A DNA stretch of 32,733 nt from Pseudomonadota bacterium (lineage in GTDB: Bacteria > Pseudomonadota > Gammaproteobacteria > Steroidobacterales > Steroidobacteraceae). How positions within the stretch are numbered: position 1 is the first letter of the stretch; each line of letters opens with the position of its first letter. A program made the position numbers and the translations under genes. A model generated the notes under the pieces. The model saw only the letters and a program-made list of their open reading frames with translations, was not told where the DNA came from and ran no database searches. Shown here one piece after another: positions 7,662 through 15,906 of this stretch. The stretch is from the NCBI GenBank assembly GCA_021805275.1, contig JAJZFQ010000026.1, positions 1 through 32,733 on the forward strand, read 5' to 3'.

Positions 7662-10600
7662 CTACCCGGCGCGAGCGGTTTCCCGCCCTTTTGCGCTGCT
7701 GCGCGCGGTGCGAGCGGGCAGCGCGCTCGGTGCGGCTGAACGGTCGCGGTCAGCGGTGCGGCGCGGCGGATGCCGCGCGGGCGGCAGCTCCCGGGCGGTC
7801 GGCCCCGATCCGGCGACCGAGTGCCGCAGACGGCGCACGTCGCGCAGTGCCTTCAGGGCCGGTGGCAGCTGCTCGAGCAACGCCGCGGCTCGTGCGCGCA
7901 GGTGCGCGCGCTCGAGCGGGTCGCAGAGGGACTGGGCGTAGAGTGCACCGGCGAGCTCGTAAGGCACCCAGACATCGCCGTGATTGCGTTGCAGGAGACC
8001 GTCCTCGAAGGTCACGACTGGGTCGATGACTTGCGCGGCCTGCTGGGGCTTGCCCTGGCGGGCAAGCGCCATCGCCAGCAGTGCCGAGATCCGCGCCCGG
8101 GCGCGCTCGCTCGCCAGCACCGAGGAGGAGAAGGGCGCGACGATCTTCGCCTGATCGAGGGCCAAGCGTGCCGCCGCCGCTGCGGCGGCAAAATGCCCGA
8201 GCTGATACTCGGCGTGGCCATCGACCCGCGCAAAGGCGTAGAGCAAATACGCGCGCGCGAGCGTGCCGGCGTGATGCACCTTGGCGCCCGTTAGGCGCTG
8301 GATGGCCCGCTGCGCAAGGTGGCTCGCCGCCGCGAAGTCCCCTCGCTCGTAGGCCACCTCAGCGGCCACGGCTTGCGCATCCAGGGGGAGGCCGAACCAG
8401 CCGCCGCCCACCGAGGCGCCGGAGCGGGGGTGGGCTGCGGACAGTTGTGCAATGGATTGGGCCGTGCGCACGGCACCCTGCAGATCCCCGGCGACGGCCT
8501 GCCACTCGGCGGTGCGGGCCGCGACGTAGCGCATCTGGACCACGAAGCCGCCGCTGAGACTCCTCGACACCCGCGCCCACGCATCGAGCGCCTTGTGGCA
8601 CCAGCCGAGGGCGGCGCGCAGCTGCCCATGCGCCCAGAGCGGCACGCACACATCCGTGATCGCCAGCCCGAGGTTGTTGCGCATGTCCACGTTCTTCGGA
8701 TCGAGCCGCAAAATAGCCTGCGCCGAGTCGAACTCCGCCAGCCCGAACTGCTCGCTCGCCTGCGGATCGAGCTCGTCGCCGGCGGCCTGCGCGAGCGTGC
8801 TCTCGGTGATCTCCTTGGCGTTCAGGGTCAGCCGGTACCACGGGCGCCGCGCGAGCACTCCATCGGTCACGGCGAGCACGGTCTTGCCGACGCGCAGCGC
8901 CTCCTGATTGCGGTCGAGGTTGACCAGCGCGTTCACCCGCCAGGCGCCCGCGAAAGCGTAATCGGCGCTGATCTGCAACTGCCTGAAGTCCTCGGCCCCC
9001 AAGGCATCGGCGATCCGCATCGCCTCGCGCGTGACCCGCTCGGCCCCCTGATAATCGACGCCGAAGTTCTGCTCCGCCCAGCCCAGGCCGGTGAGAGCCT
9101 CGAGATACGCCTGGCGGGCCGGGACTGAGGCGCCCGGGCGGGCGGCGAGCGGGCGAAGCAATGCCACGGCTTGGTGGCACGCGCTGAGGCCCCGTGTGGG
9201 ATCGCGCACCGTGACGATCAGGCAGCGGGCGGTGTCGGCGCGCCCGAGCGCGATCTCGGTCGCCGCAGAGGGGTGCGCGCGCTGCAACTGCGACAACAGG
9301 CCCATGGCCTCGCGCAGATTGTGGATGCCGGTGTCGTAATCGCCGAGCTCGCGCAGCGTCTCGGCGTGCTCGATCAGCGCCAGGGCGCCGTAGCGCACCG
9401 TCTCGGGGCTGCGCAGCTCGGGGGGGAGGGAGTGAAAGTAATCGATCTGCCGCTGCGTGAACTCGGCAATGAGCTTCAGCTGTCCGAAGCTCTCCAGCTG
9501 GCGCTCGAAATCATCCGCCAGGTAGCCGAGCAGGTGCTCGGCATGATTGCGCGCCTGCTCGGCGAGTGTCCGGTTCTGCTGGGCCAGGCGCTCGGCGCGT
9601 TGCGCACGCTCGGCGTTCACGTAGGCATAGCCGGCGGCCGAGAGCGCGAGCACCGCGAGCAGGATGCAGCCGAGCGCAACGGCCCGCGCACGCCGCAGGG
9701 CGTGGCGCGCGGCGCGCTCGCGCTCGCGCTGCTCCTCGAGCACGCGCTCGGCCGTCTCGCGCGCCTCGCGTTCCTGGCGCTGGTCGCGGCTCGCCTTGAC
9801 GACACCGCACAGCACATCGTGCGTGAGCTCCACGCGGCGCACATCGAGCCGCTCCTCGATGCGCAGCAGCCGGCGGTTGACCAGGCTCGAGAGCGCCCCG
9901 GGGGCGGCGCCGGCTGCCTGGAAATGCTTCAGCAGCCGCTCCTCGGCCACGTTCTCGCGAAAGCCCGAGTCCGTCAGCAGTTCATCCTCGATGACCCGCC
10001 GCACGCCCGCCGGCTGGTCGGCGAGCGAGCGCTCGTAGAAGTTGACCAGGATGCTCTGGTGCGAGCCGGCGAGCAGATCGAGCGAGATCTCCTCGCGGTC
10101 CTGCGCCAGGCGCGCATCGTTCAGTTCGCGGCAGATCAGCGACAGCAGCGAGGGCTCGACGGGCGCATCGTCGCGCTCCGAGCCGCCGGCCACGAAACGC
10201 ACGATGGCCTGCGCGGTGGTCTCGGAGACCAGATGGCCGCCCGGTCGGCGCACCGCCTCGAGCGCCTGCACACTGGTCATTGGCGTCAGGCGCACGCGGT
10301 TCTGCAGCAGGCTCGGCATCACCTGGCGCAGGCTCTCGAGCGAAGCCAGATAGTCCTCGCGCAGCGCGATCAGCACCCGGTAGTCGCTGCGGGCGAAGTC
10401 GAAGCGCTCCGCGGCGCTGTCGTCCACATCGAGCCGCGCCTCGAAGGCCTGCGGCGGGCGATTCTCCACCAGGTCCGCGAGTTCTTCGATGAAGTTCCTC
10501 GCACGCGCACGGCCGAACTCATCGCTTTGCGCGAGGGTGAACAGCTCCTCGAACTGATCGAAGATGATCAGCGGCAGGAGCGGGGCGCCGGCCGCATCGC

Positions 10601-11033
10601 GCAGCACGTCGTCGCGGTGGTGCAGAAACTCCCAGAGCGACTCCCCATCGGCGGCGACGCCCGCCTGCGTCCACTGCCCCGAGACGCTCGCGGCGCGCCC
10701 GATCGCCGCCTTGATTTGCTCGGCGGGCTCGGGGCTGTCGGGGCCATAGGCGATGCGCACGTACACCGGGCAGTAGCCGACGCGGCGCAGTTTCGGCAGC
10801 AGGCCGGCGCGCAGGATCGAGGTCTTGCCGAGCCCCGACTTGCCGAACAACACCGTGAGCAGCTTGCGCTGCACGCGCCGGGCGAGTTCGGCCACCTCCT
10901 CGTCGCGCCCGTAGAAGTACTCGCGCGTCTCTTCCGTGAAGGACACCAGTCCGAGGTAGGGGTTGCGCGCATCGACGGGCGCCGGCGGGTCGGCGCCGGG
11001 TTGCGCGGCCGCAGGCTCGGCGCCGCTGCTCAC
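7662..11033 (-). CDS. STAND-type NTPase with coiled coil, membrane helix and TPR-like C-terminus
   Basis: An 1123-residue protein starting at GTG 11033-11031, which overlaps the TGA of the upstream SIR2/TIR gene (GTGA). An open frame continues upstream, but inside that gene. The N-terminus is typical of the nSTAND1 group: NPYLGLVSF then YFYGRDEEVAELARRV (24-54), Walker A GKSGLGKTS at 64-72, and Walker B LLPLIIFDQFEEL at 152-164. A winged-helix-like end carries LTHDVL near 403-408. An Arg/Glu-rich coiled coil (about 412-450) leads to one membrane helix at 451-472 and then about 600 residues of Ala-rich helical TPR-like repeats. STAND NTPases act as switches: the repeat domain senses a ligand, and the NTPase oligomerises and activates an effector. 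Here the natural partner is the coupled SIR2/TIR protein. The C-terminal 60 residues are Arg/Pro-rich and probably disordered. Confidence 0.88.
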   Translation of the reverse strand: MSSGAEPAAAQPGADPPAPVDARNPYLGLVSFTEETREYFYGRDEEVAELARRVQRKLLTVLFGKSGLGKTSILRAGLLPKLRRVGYCPVYVRIAYGPDSPEPAEQIKAAIGRAASVSGQWTQAGVAADGESLWEFLHHRDDVLRDAAGAPLLPLIIFDQFEELFTLAQSDEFGRARARNFIEELADLVENRPPQAFEARLDVDDSAAERFDFARSDYRVLIALREDYLASLESLRQVMPSLLQNRVRLTPMTSVQALEAVRRPGGHLVSETTAQAIVRFVAGGSERDDAPVEPSLLSLICRELNDARLAQDREEISLDLLAGSHQSILVNFYERSLADQPAGVRRVIEDELLTDSGFRENVAEERLLKHFQAAGAAPGALSSLVNRRLLRIEERLDVRRVELTHDVLCGVVKASRDQRQEREARETAERVLEEQRERERAARHALRRARAVALGCILLAVLALSAAGYAYVNAERAQRAERLAQQNRTLAEQARNHAEHLLGYLADDFERQLESFGQLKLIAEFTQRQIDYFHSLPPELRSPETVRYGALALIEHAETLRELGDYDTGIHNLREAMGLLSQLQRAHPSAATEIALGRADTARCLIVTVRDPTRGLSACHQAVALLRPLAARPGASVPARQAYLEALTGLGWAEQNFGVDYQGAERVTREAMRIADALGAEDFRQLQISADYAFAGAWRVNALVNLDRNQEALRVGKTVLAVTDGVLARRPWYRLTLNAKEITESTLAQAAGDELDPQASEQFGLAEFDSAQAILRLDPKNVDMRNNLGLAITDVCVPLWAHGQLRAALGWCHKALDAWARVSRSLSGGFVVQMRYVAARTAEWQAVAGDLQGAVRTAQSIAQLSAAHPRSGASVGGGWFGLPLDAQAVAAEVAYERGDFAAASHLAQRAIQRLTGAKVHHAGTLARAYLLYAFARVDGHAEYQLGHFAAAAAAARLALDQAKIVAPFSSSVLASERARARISALLAMALARQGKPQQAAQVIDPVVTFEDGLLQRNHGDVWVPYELAGALYAQSLCDPLERAHLRARAAALLEQLPPALKALRDVRRLRHSVAGSGPTARELPPARHPPRRTADRDRSAAPSALPARTARSSAKGRETARAG

Positions 11034-12403
11034 CCGCGCGCCCGCATGAGCTCTGCCAGCCGGCGGGCGAACTCGGGGCTGACCTCGCCGCCCTCGAGCT
11101 GTGTGAAGTGCAACGCCCGGAACCGCTCCGGAACGAGTGCGCCGATGGGGTTCGTGGCGTCGATGGTCACCGGCAGGATGAACAGCGCGCCGTCGGCCAT
11201 GTTGCGCGTGCGATCGAGTGCATAGCTCCACTCACGGCGAAAGTACGCCTCCAGGCGCCGCTCGGTGTTCTGCGAGATCACCGCAATGAAGTACGAGCAG
11301 CGGGCGATATTGCGCTGCACCTTGAGGTCGTAGTCATCGCCGCTTTCCAGCCGCTCAAGATCGAACCAGGTGGTGATGCCGGCCGCTTCCAGCCCGGTCT
11401 TGATCCGCTTCACCGCCGGCAGATCCTCGCGCGCGTAGCTGATGAACACGGCGTTCTCGGGCATCTCGCGCGTCGGGGGCAGGAAGCGGGTGGGATCGGC
11501 GCTGGCGAGCGCGGGCTTGCGCCGCGCCTGCCAGCGCTCATGCAGCTCTGCAACGAAGCGCTCCGCGCCCCGGTAGATGCGCGTATGCACGCTGACCTGC
11601 TGCAGAAAGCTCACCAGCCGCGGCTCCTCCCCGATCAGATCATCGGCGAGCACCTCCCCGACGTCGCGCGGGGCGGAGAGCCGCTGGCGCTTGGCCATGC
11701 GCAGAAACAGCCGCGCGACCCAGTTGCTGAGGGAGCCGCCGATCACCAGCAGATGGCTGTGCTCGAGCTCATAGAAGAGCCGCTCGGGCGCCAGATGCTC
11801 ATTCTGCAGCGCGCACAGATACTCGAGCAGATCCTCGTCCGTGACGACGTAGGTCGGGGAGGCGGAGATCTTGCCGAACAGGTGATACACCATCGGGCGG
11901 GTGAGCCGCTCACGCTCGGCCGGTAGGTCCGTCACGCGATTCGGCGAGTAGGACAGTGACTCCGTCGTGTGCGCCCCGTCGAAGCGGGCCAGATTGATGG
12001 CCGTTTCGAGCAGCGAGTCGAAGGTGGTCGAGACGAACAGGTCGAAGTCGCTGATCGCCGCGAGTTGGCGCAACGCCACGGGCGGCTCGATCTCCAGGTC
12101 CTTCAGCACCGCGCGCAGTCGAACGTAGGCCTCCTCGCGCCGGCCGCGATGGCTGAAAAACAGGCAGACCACATCGTTTAGCGTGTAGCGCTCGGGAAGA
12201 TCGCGCAGCTCGACGTTCAGGCGCGCCGCCAGGCGCTCGGCGAGCACATCGTAGAGCAGCCGGGGCCCATCGCCGCTCGCCACCACGAGCAGCTCCGGTC
12301 CGATAATCGGGATGACCCGGCGCTCCTCGATGAAGCTCAGCAGATCTTCCCACGCGTTCTCATCCCATGCCGCCTCGGACGGCACGGGGACTACAGCGTT
12401 CAT
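11030..12403 (-). CDS. SIR2-like and TIR two-domain protein (candidate NAD-consuming effector)
   Basis: A 457-residue protein. Residues 22-290 follow the SIR2-like pattern of prokaryotic conflict proteins: FIEERRVIPIIGPELL (24-39), LFVSTTFDSLLE (122-133), MVYHLFGK (171-178), YVVTDEDLLEYL (185-196) and LLVIGGSLSNWVARLFLR (218-235). The usual TTN.D Asn is not present (STTFD), while His174 is kept. Residues 317-455 are a TIR domain: AVFISYAREDLPAVKRIK, GITTWFDLERLESGDD, then CSYFIAVISQNT and YFRREWSYAL. Glu391 stands where bacterial TIR NADases carry the catalytic Glu. TIR enzymes cleave NAD or make cyclic ADP-ribose signals. The 4-nt overlap with the STAND gene implies a stoichiometric two-gene unit. 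Domain calls are strong; antiphage function is inferred. Confidence 0.88.
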   Translation of the reverse strand: MNAVVPVPSEAAWDENAWEDLLSFIEERRVIPIIGPELLVVASGDGPRLLYDVLAERLAARLNVELRDLPERYTLNDVVCLFFSHRGRREEAYVRLRAVLKDLEIEPPVALRQLAAISDFDLFVSTTFDSLLETAINLARFDGAHTTESLSYSPNRVTDLPAERERLTRPMVYHLFGKISASPTYVVTDEDLLEYLCALQNEHLAPERLFYELEHSHLLVIGGSLSNWVARLFLRMAKRQRLSAPRDVGEVLADDLIGEEPRLVSFLQQVSVHTRIYRGAERFVAELHERWQARRKPALASADPTRFLPPTREMPENAVFISYAREDLPAVKRIKTGLEAAGITTWFDLERLESGDDYDLKVQRNIARCSYFIAVISQNTERRLEAYFRREWSYALDRTRNMADGALFILPVTIDATNPIGALVPERFRALHFTQLEGGEVSPEFARRLAELMRARG

Positions 12404-12523
12404 TATTGGCGGCGTAGCCTCGTTGTTGTGCGCCGGATGCTACGCCGGGGCTCGCGTCTGAGTCCAACGCAGACGCGCCCCTCCGGAGCGCCGCGCGCAG
12501 CTCTCCTGAGTTGTCGATATTTT

Positions 12524-12535
12524 TGACAATTGTCA
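12524..12535. promoter_or_regulatory. 12-bp perfect palindrome, candidate activator site
   Basis: TGACAATTGTCA is a perfect palindrome in an AT-rich pocket, about 60 bp upstream of the -24 element of the sigma-54 promoter. Sigma-54 promoters need an upstream enhancer-binding activator, so it may be that site. It could equally serve the divergent SIR2/TIR gene. Confidence 0.4.
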
Positions 12536-12591
12536 TATCGCCGCCGACCGGGAATCTCGCAACGTATTGAATATGTTTATTTTAATTTAAA

Positions 12592-12607
12592 TGGCATAAA
12601 AATTGCA
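12592..12607 (+). promoter_or_regulatory. Sigma-54 (-24/-12) promoter of the PEP-CTERM gene
   Basis: The sequence TGGCATA-AAAA-TTGCA fits the RpoN consensus TGGCAYR-N4-TTGCW, with the invariant GG and GC separated by exactly 10 nt. Transcription would begin about 12 nt downstream of the GC, leaving a leader of about 45 nt before the ATG at 12663. PEP-CTERM genes in other bacteria are known to be controlled by RpoN with the PrsK/PrsR two-component system, which makes the match more credible. Confidence 0.75.
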
Positions 12608-12662
12608 TTCCAGTACCTGCAGACGAGAAGAATTAAATCGCTGCTCGTTCAGGAGATCAGGA

Positions 12663-13460
12663 ATGCCGCCACGCTTCATCAGATTTGCGTTGATCGCCGC
12701 TTCGGCCGCTGTGCTGGGCGGCGGCACGGCGTTCGCCAATCCCATTGAGATGTTCCTCTCGAGCGGGAATCAGAGCACCCCGCTGCTGATCGGCAACAAC
12801 GGCACCCCATCCTCGGTTTCCTACATCGGGACACTCAATGGCTGGACCATCGAGCAGGGCACCGGTGGAATCAGCTATGCGCCGAACCAGGTCGGTCTTA
12901 ACCTGGGCGATTACGTGGTGACGTGCGCCGGGGGCGGCTGCTCGAATTCCTCGCTGACCATCGCCATCAGCGCCACCGGTTACACCGTGCCCATCAACCT
13001 CAACCAGTTTCAACTCGGATTGAGTGGCGATGTGGCCGGGGGGACGATCACCACCTCGGCCTATTACGACACCGCTAACCAGTATTTCTGCAGCGGCGAT
13101 GCCGATGGGCAGGATCCGGATCACGGCTCGGGCGACGACCGACACCATCACGATCATCAGGACCATCACGACCAGGGTGGTGGCGGCACCGGCAATCAGT
13201 GCGGCGCCAGCAATCTCATCGGCTCGCTCACGCTCAGCGGACCGAGCAGCGGCATCACGGTCAACGGAGGCCCGGACCCGATCCGCTCGTACTCGCTCAC
13301 CGTCGCCGACACGTTCTCATTCACCGGCGCGCTGGACCCGAGCTTTCAGGTGACCTCGACGCTGACCAAGGTTCCCGAGCCCGGTTCGCTCGCGCTGTTC
13401 GGTGCGGGACTGCTCGGCGCAGTGGTGATCGCCCGCCGGCGCCGCAGGCAACAGCGCTGA
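12663..13460 (+). CDS. PEP-CTERM sorting-domain surface protein with His/Asp-rich segment
   Basis: A 265-residue exported protein. The Sec signal spans residues 1-25 (FIRFALIAASAAVLGGGTAFA). The C-terminus has the complete PEP-CTERM signal: VPEP at 237-240, a hydrophobic helix to 257, then a cluster of Arg (ARRRRRQQR). Exosortase/EpsH enzymes process such proteins, in bacteria that make exopolysaccharide or flocs; no exosortase gene is in this window. Residues 148-171 are a low-complexity His/Asp/Gln run that could bind metal ions. Cys88, 93, 143 and 180 may form disulfides. I chose ATG 12663 because AGGAG lies about 8 nt upstream; the earlier in-frame ATG at 12603 lies inside the sigma-54 promoter. 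The mature domain has no recognised fold and is probably beta-rich. Confidence 0.88.
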   Translation: MPPRFIRFALIAASAAVLGGGTAFANPIEMFLSSGNQSTPLLIGNNGTPSSVSYIGTLNGWTIEQGTGGISYAPNQVGLNLGDYVVTCAGGGCSNSSLTIAISATGYTVPINLNQFQLGLSGDVAGGTITTSAYYDTANQYFCSGDADGQDPDHGSGDDRHHHDHQDHHDQGGGGTGNQCGASNLIGSLTLSGPSSGITVNGGPDPIRSYSLTVADTFSFTGALDPSFQVTSTLTKVPEPGSLALFGAGLLGAVVIARRRRRQQR

Positions 13461-13562
13461 GGCTGCAGAAGCATTGGCACTGTCCGGCCGTGCACCGCAC
13501 ACGACCGTGATGTGAAGGCGGCACAGAGCCTTCGGGCCGAGGGCCTGCGCGTGCGGGGCAGG

Positions 13563-13581
13563 CTCGCCCGCTACGGGCGAG
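13563..13581 (+). terminator. Hairpin downstream of the PEP-CTERM gene
   Basis: CTCGCCCG-CTA-CGGGCGAG is a perfect 8-bp stem with a 3-nt loop, about 100 nt after the stop codon. There is no T-tract, so it would be a weak or Rho-assisted terminator, or an mRNA-stabilising hairpin. Confidence 0.35.
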
Positions 13582-13629
13582 AGCCCCGAAAGTGACGCCC
13601 GGAAAGTGGCCTGCGCGGCGCCAGCGACA

Positions 13630-14119
13630 CTAGCGGCAGCGGTCGTGTCGCTTCAGCGCCGCCCCACGGTGAATCGCGAACCGGCTCAACAGCCCCTCAG
13701 GGCCAAGCCCACTCGAGCGCTGTCTGGAACAGCGCGAAAAGTGGGCAGGGCGCGAGTCTAATGGCCCACGAGGCGCTTGCCCCAGGGCGGGGAATTGCTG
13801 ACCGTGGCGAGCAGCGCGAAGGAGCGGTGCCAGCCCGGATCGGGGTGTCCCAGAACGTCGAGGATGGGATCGAGGAGCGCGCTGAGCGCCGCCGCTTTGG
13901 ATGGGCGCCCGGGCTCGGCGGCTCGGCGCATCTTGGCACGCCGCCGCAGTCGGACCTCGCTGAGCCGCGCACCGCGCCGCTCGATCAGCGCCTGTTTGGC
14001 GCCGCAGTGATAGTTCGCCCGGGGCCCGATCCACCGGCCATCCGCGTGATCGTGCGTACGAGGCGCTTTTCCCCGGTATCCAGCCGCTTCTCTTTGGCCG
14101 TGTGCCGTGGTCGGGTCAT
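13630..14119 (-). pseudogene. Decayed TetR-family regulator
   Basis: Pieces of a TetR regulator lie in order in different frames of the minus strand. From the ATG at 14119-14117 one reads MTRPRHTAKEKRLDTGEKRL, a typical start. About 15 codons later another frame gives ANYHCGAKQALIE, which matches the TetR recognition helix (usually NYHFGSKEALIE), followed by SEVRLRRRAKMRRA. Further on come ALLDPILDVLGHPDPGWHRSF and ATVSNSP, typical of a TetR ligand domain, then frameshifted ends such as ALFQTALEWA and LLSRFAIHRGA. About 15-20 codons of the DNA-binding domain seem deleted, and at least three frame changes are needed, so no functional protein is expected. The 3' limit is approximate. Confidence 0.65.
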
Positions 14120-14415
14120 CGCGCCGTCCCAGATTCGTTGAGCGCGGCCATCTTGGCGCGCATGCAGCGCGAGAAGCCCGCATGGAATCGCTCAGCCTCG
14201 CGCACCGGGGCCATGCGCCGCGTCTCGATGAGCCCGGCGTGGCGTCGGCGATTTCCTCCTGCGCCTGTCGTTCGCCGCGGGCGTTCAACTGTCGCGATGA
14301 GCACATCACGGCGGCCGCGCTGCGGCCATAGAGGCGACACGCGGGCTCCCGGGCGCAACGCTGCGCCACGCGAGCCGCTCGGCCGCGGCGTTCATGAAGC
14401 GCATCGAGAGGGCAA
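14116..14415 (-). pseudogene. Remnant of an unidentified gene once coupled to the TetR relic
   Basis: On the minus strand one frame reads LIETRRMAPVREAERF then MRAKMAALNESGTAR and stops with a TGA that overlaps the TetR-relic ATG (ATGA). Such an overlap suggests two genuine genes of one former operon. Upstream, plausible coding pieces continue in other frames (RQAQEEIADATPG, and MRFMNAAAERLAWRSVAPG near 14400), so the gene is broken. I do not recognise the family. The 5' limit is uncertain, and nothing else convincing is seen up to 14708. Confidence 0.4.
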
Positions 14416-14708
14416 CGCTTCTGTCCCGCTCCAGACCGCGGTCCTGCCGATGAGGCGGACCGAGCCCACTCGGTGAGCCGGTGCCGGTGGATTCACGCGT
14501 GTCGTGACGCACTGACGGTTCTGGAGCAGAACCGCAGTCCTGCGCGAGCGCCTCTCAACGGCCGCAGACCGATCGGGACGGTCGGGTCAAACGCTCCGGC
14601 TGATGACGGGGGCCATGCTGATCTGCCGTGGCGTTTGCGCCAATCGCGGTGGCTGAGTTCGGCAGATGCCGGCGAATGATGCTCGCCTCATGAGCGCTTG
14701 GCACGCCG

Positions 14709-15122
14709 TTACGGAATGTGGATGCTGGCGTGTTGGTTGTACGAGGTCCAGAGGTTCACGGTCGCCGGCCTGCACGCCATGCCGGTCAGCGGGATCCTGA
14801 GGGTCCGGGTATAGCTTCTCTGCGCCGCATCGTTTCCCTGGTCATCAATGATGCCGAGATCGATGATTTTAGGCGCAGGGCCATGGAGCTGATCACGGAG
14901 TTTTCGGCAGGGACCCCAATGAATGGAGAAGTGATGGTTGGGGTTGGTGCCCTCATAGCGCATGGTGACGATGATCGCATCGCTCTTCGAATCGAAGCGC
15001 ACAGGCCCGAAGGTGTCCGCCATCGCGGCGCGGCTGACGACGGCCAGGGCGGCAGTCGCGATCATCAGCGAGAGAGATCTCCTGGGCCGTCGGCCCTCGC
15101 TCACGCGCATACCTGCACCCAT
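14709..15122 (-). CDS. Small exported protein of unknown function
   Basis: A 137-residue protein with an Arg-rich N-terminus and a signal peptide (SLSLMIATAALAVVSRAAMA, probable cleavage before Asp36), leaving a mature domain of about 100 residues. The mature part alternates short beta-like strands (AIIVTMRYEG, HHFSIHWG, RTLRIPLTG, TVNLWTSY). It has two cysteines, Cys72 and Cys117, that could form a disulfide. The ATG at 15122 has no clear ribosome binding site; ATG 15110 is an alternative start that keeps the signal peptide. It is transcribed away from the YHS-like gene. I do not recognise the family; a small beta-sandwich periplasmic protein is a reasonable guess. Confidence 0.6.
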   Translation of the reverse strand: MGAGMRVSEGRRPRRSLSLMIATAALAVVSRAAMADTFGPVRFDSKSDAIIVTMRYEGTNPNHHFSIHWGPCRKLRDQLHGPAPKIIDLGIIDDQGNDAAQRSYTRTLRIPLTGMACRPATVNLWTSYNQHASIHIP

Positions 15123-15489
15123 GCTTTGAGCTGAACGAATTTCCTACTGGCCACACGCGGACAAGGCATGATCCTGGATCATGTCGCGGCCGTCTGCACT
15201 GGCTGATGGCTACCCTATCTTCGACGGGTTGCGGTTGGCAAGCGTATCCTCGGGCTTGCCGCGTCGGTCGGGTCAGGGCGCTCATGGGCGCACGTGCTGG
15301 CGGCCAGGCATCGGGTGGCGTGGCGGCGATATTTTTGTCGGCCCTGCCGTCGGGCCCGCGAGTTTGGCCCTGTCAGCGAGACTCAGGGCGGAACCGGCGC
15401 GTGGACAGGCGAGTCGGGGCAGTGTCACTCTAGTCTTGCCGCAGAGGAGGACGATTCCGCCCTGCTTCTGGCCCCGCGAGGAGGATCGT
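15123..15489. other. Divergent intergenic region, no gene seen
   Basis: This 367-nt gap separates the divergent small exported protein and YHS-like genes. It should hold both promoters, but no clear -35/-10 pair stands out. The open frame leading into the YHS-like gene from 15181 has no signal-like start and is better explained by the ATG at 15490. Confidence 0.5.
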
Positions 15490-15906
15490 ATGACCCGGCC
15501 GCAGATGAATCTGACGCGCGCGGCGACAGCGCTGCTCGGCGGATGCGCGCTGCTCGCCCTGTCCGCCTACGCCCGGGCGAACGCTGGCGTGACAGCGCCT
15601 GCGCCCGGCACCGAAGCGGCAGCCGCCCGCACGGCCATGGCTGAGCACAAGGGCATCTGGAAGTGGGTGGTTCCGCCGGTCAGGATGAACGGCATGTTCG
15701 AGGACCATGATCCCATTGGGCTCGTTGCCGGCAAGTTGATTCCCGCGGACTGTGCGTTCAACTGGACCGATCCAGACACCCATCGGCTCATTTGTTTCAC
15801 GACGGCCACTTCGCTCGAGTACTTCCTCAGTTCCCCGCAGACGTACCTGCTGGAGGCGGAGAAGAACTGGCGTACCCTGAAAGGCAAGCTCAGCACGGCG
15901 CGGTGA
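15490..15906 (+). CDS. Exported YHS-like domain protein
   Basis: A 138-residue protein with a Sec signal (TALLGGCALLALSAYARANA, cleavage near residue 31). The C-terminal half resembles a YHS domain: GLVAGKLIPADCAFNW (78-92), HRLICFTTATSLEYFLSSP (98-116) and TYLLEAEKNW (118-127). The last stretch closely follows the YHS pattern of F..NPEKYL..AEKNW. YHS domains are small and often bind metals through cysteines; Cys88 and Cys102 are candidates here. I chose ATG 15490 because GAGGAGGAT precedes it by a few bases. It lies 126 nt before the Tat-exported flavin oxidase on the same strand, so the two may be transcribed together. The YHS relation is inferred from pattern, not from a search. Confidence 0.65.
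   Translation: MTRPQMNLTRAATALLGGCALLALSAYARANAGVTAPAPGTEAAAARTAMAEHKGIWKWVVPPVRMNGMFEDHDPIGLVAGKLIPADCAFNWTDPDTHRLICFTTATSLEYFLSSPQTYLLEAEKNWRTLKGKLSTAR

Noticed and set aside
9171..11225. Long plus-strand open frame of about 2 kb opposite the STAND gene
   Set aside because: It mirrors the real gene in GC-rich DNA; its translation has no family motif, while the minus strand has Walker A, Walker B and TPR-like repeats.
11034..11231. Longer start for the STAND protein
   Set aside because: It would overlap the TIR coding sequence by about 200 nt; the GTG overlapping the TGA is a normal coupled start.
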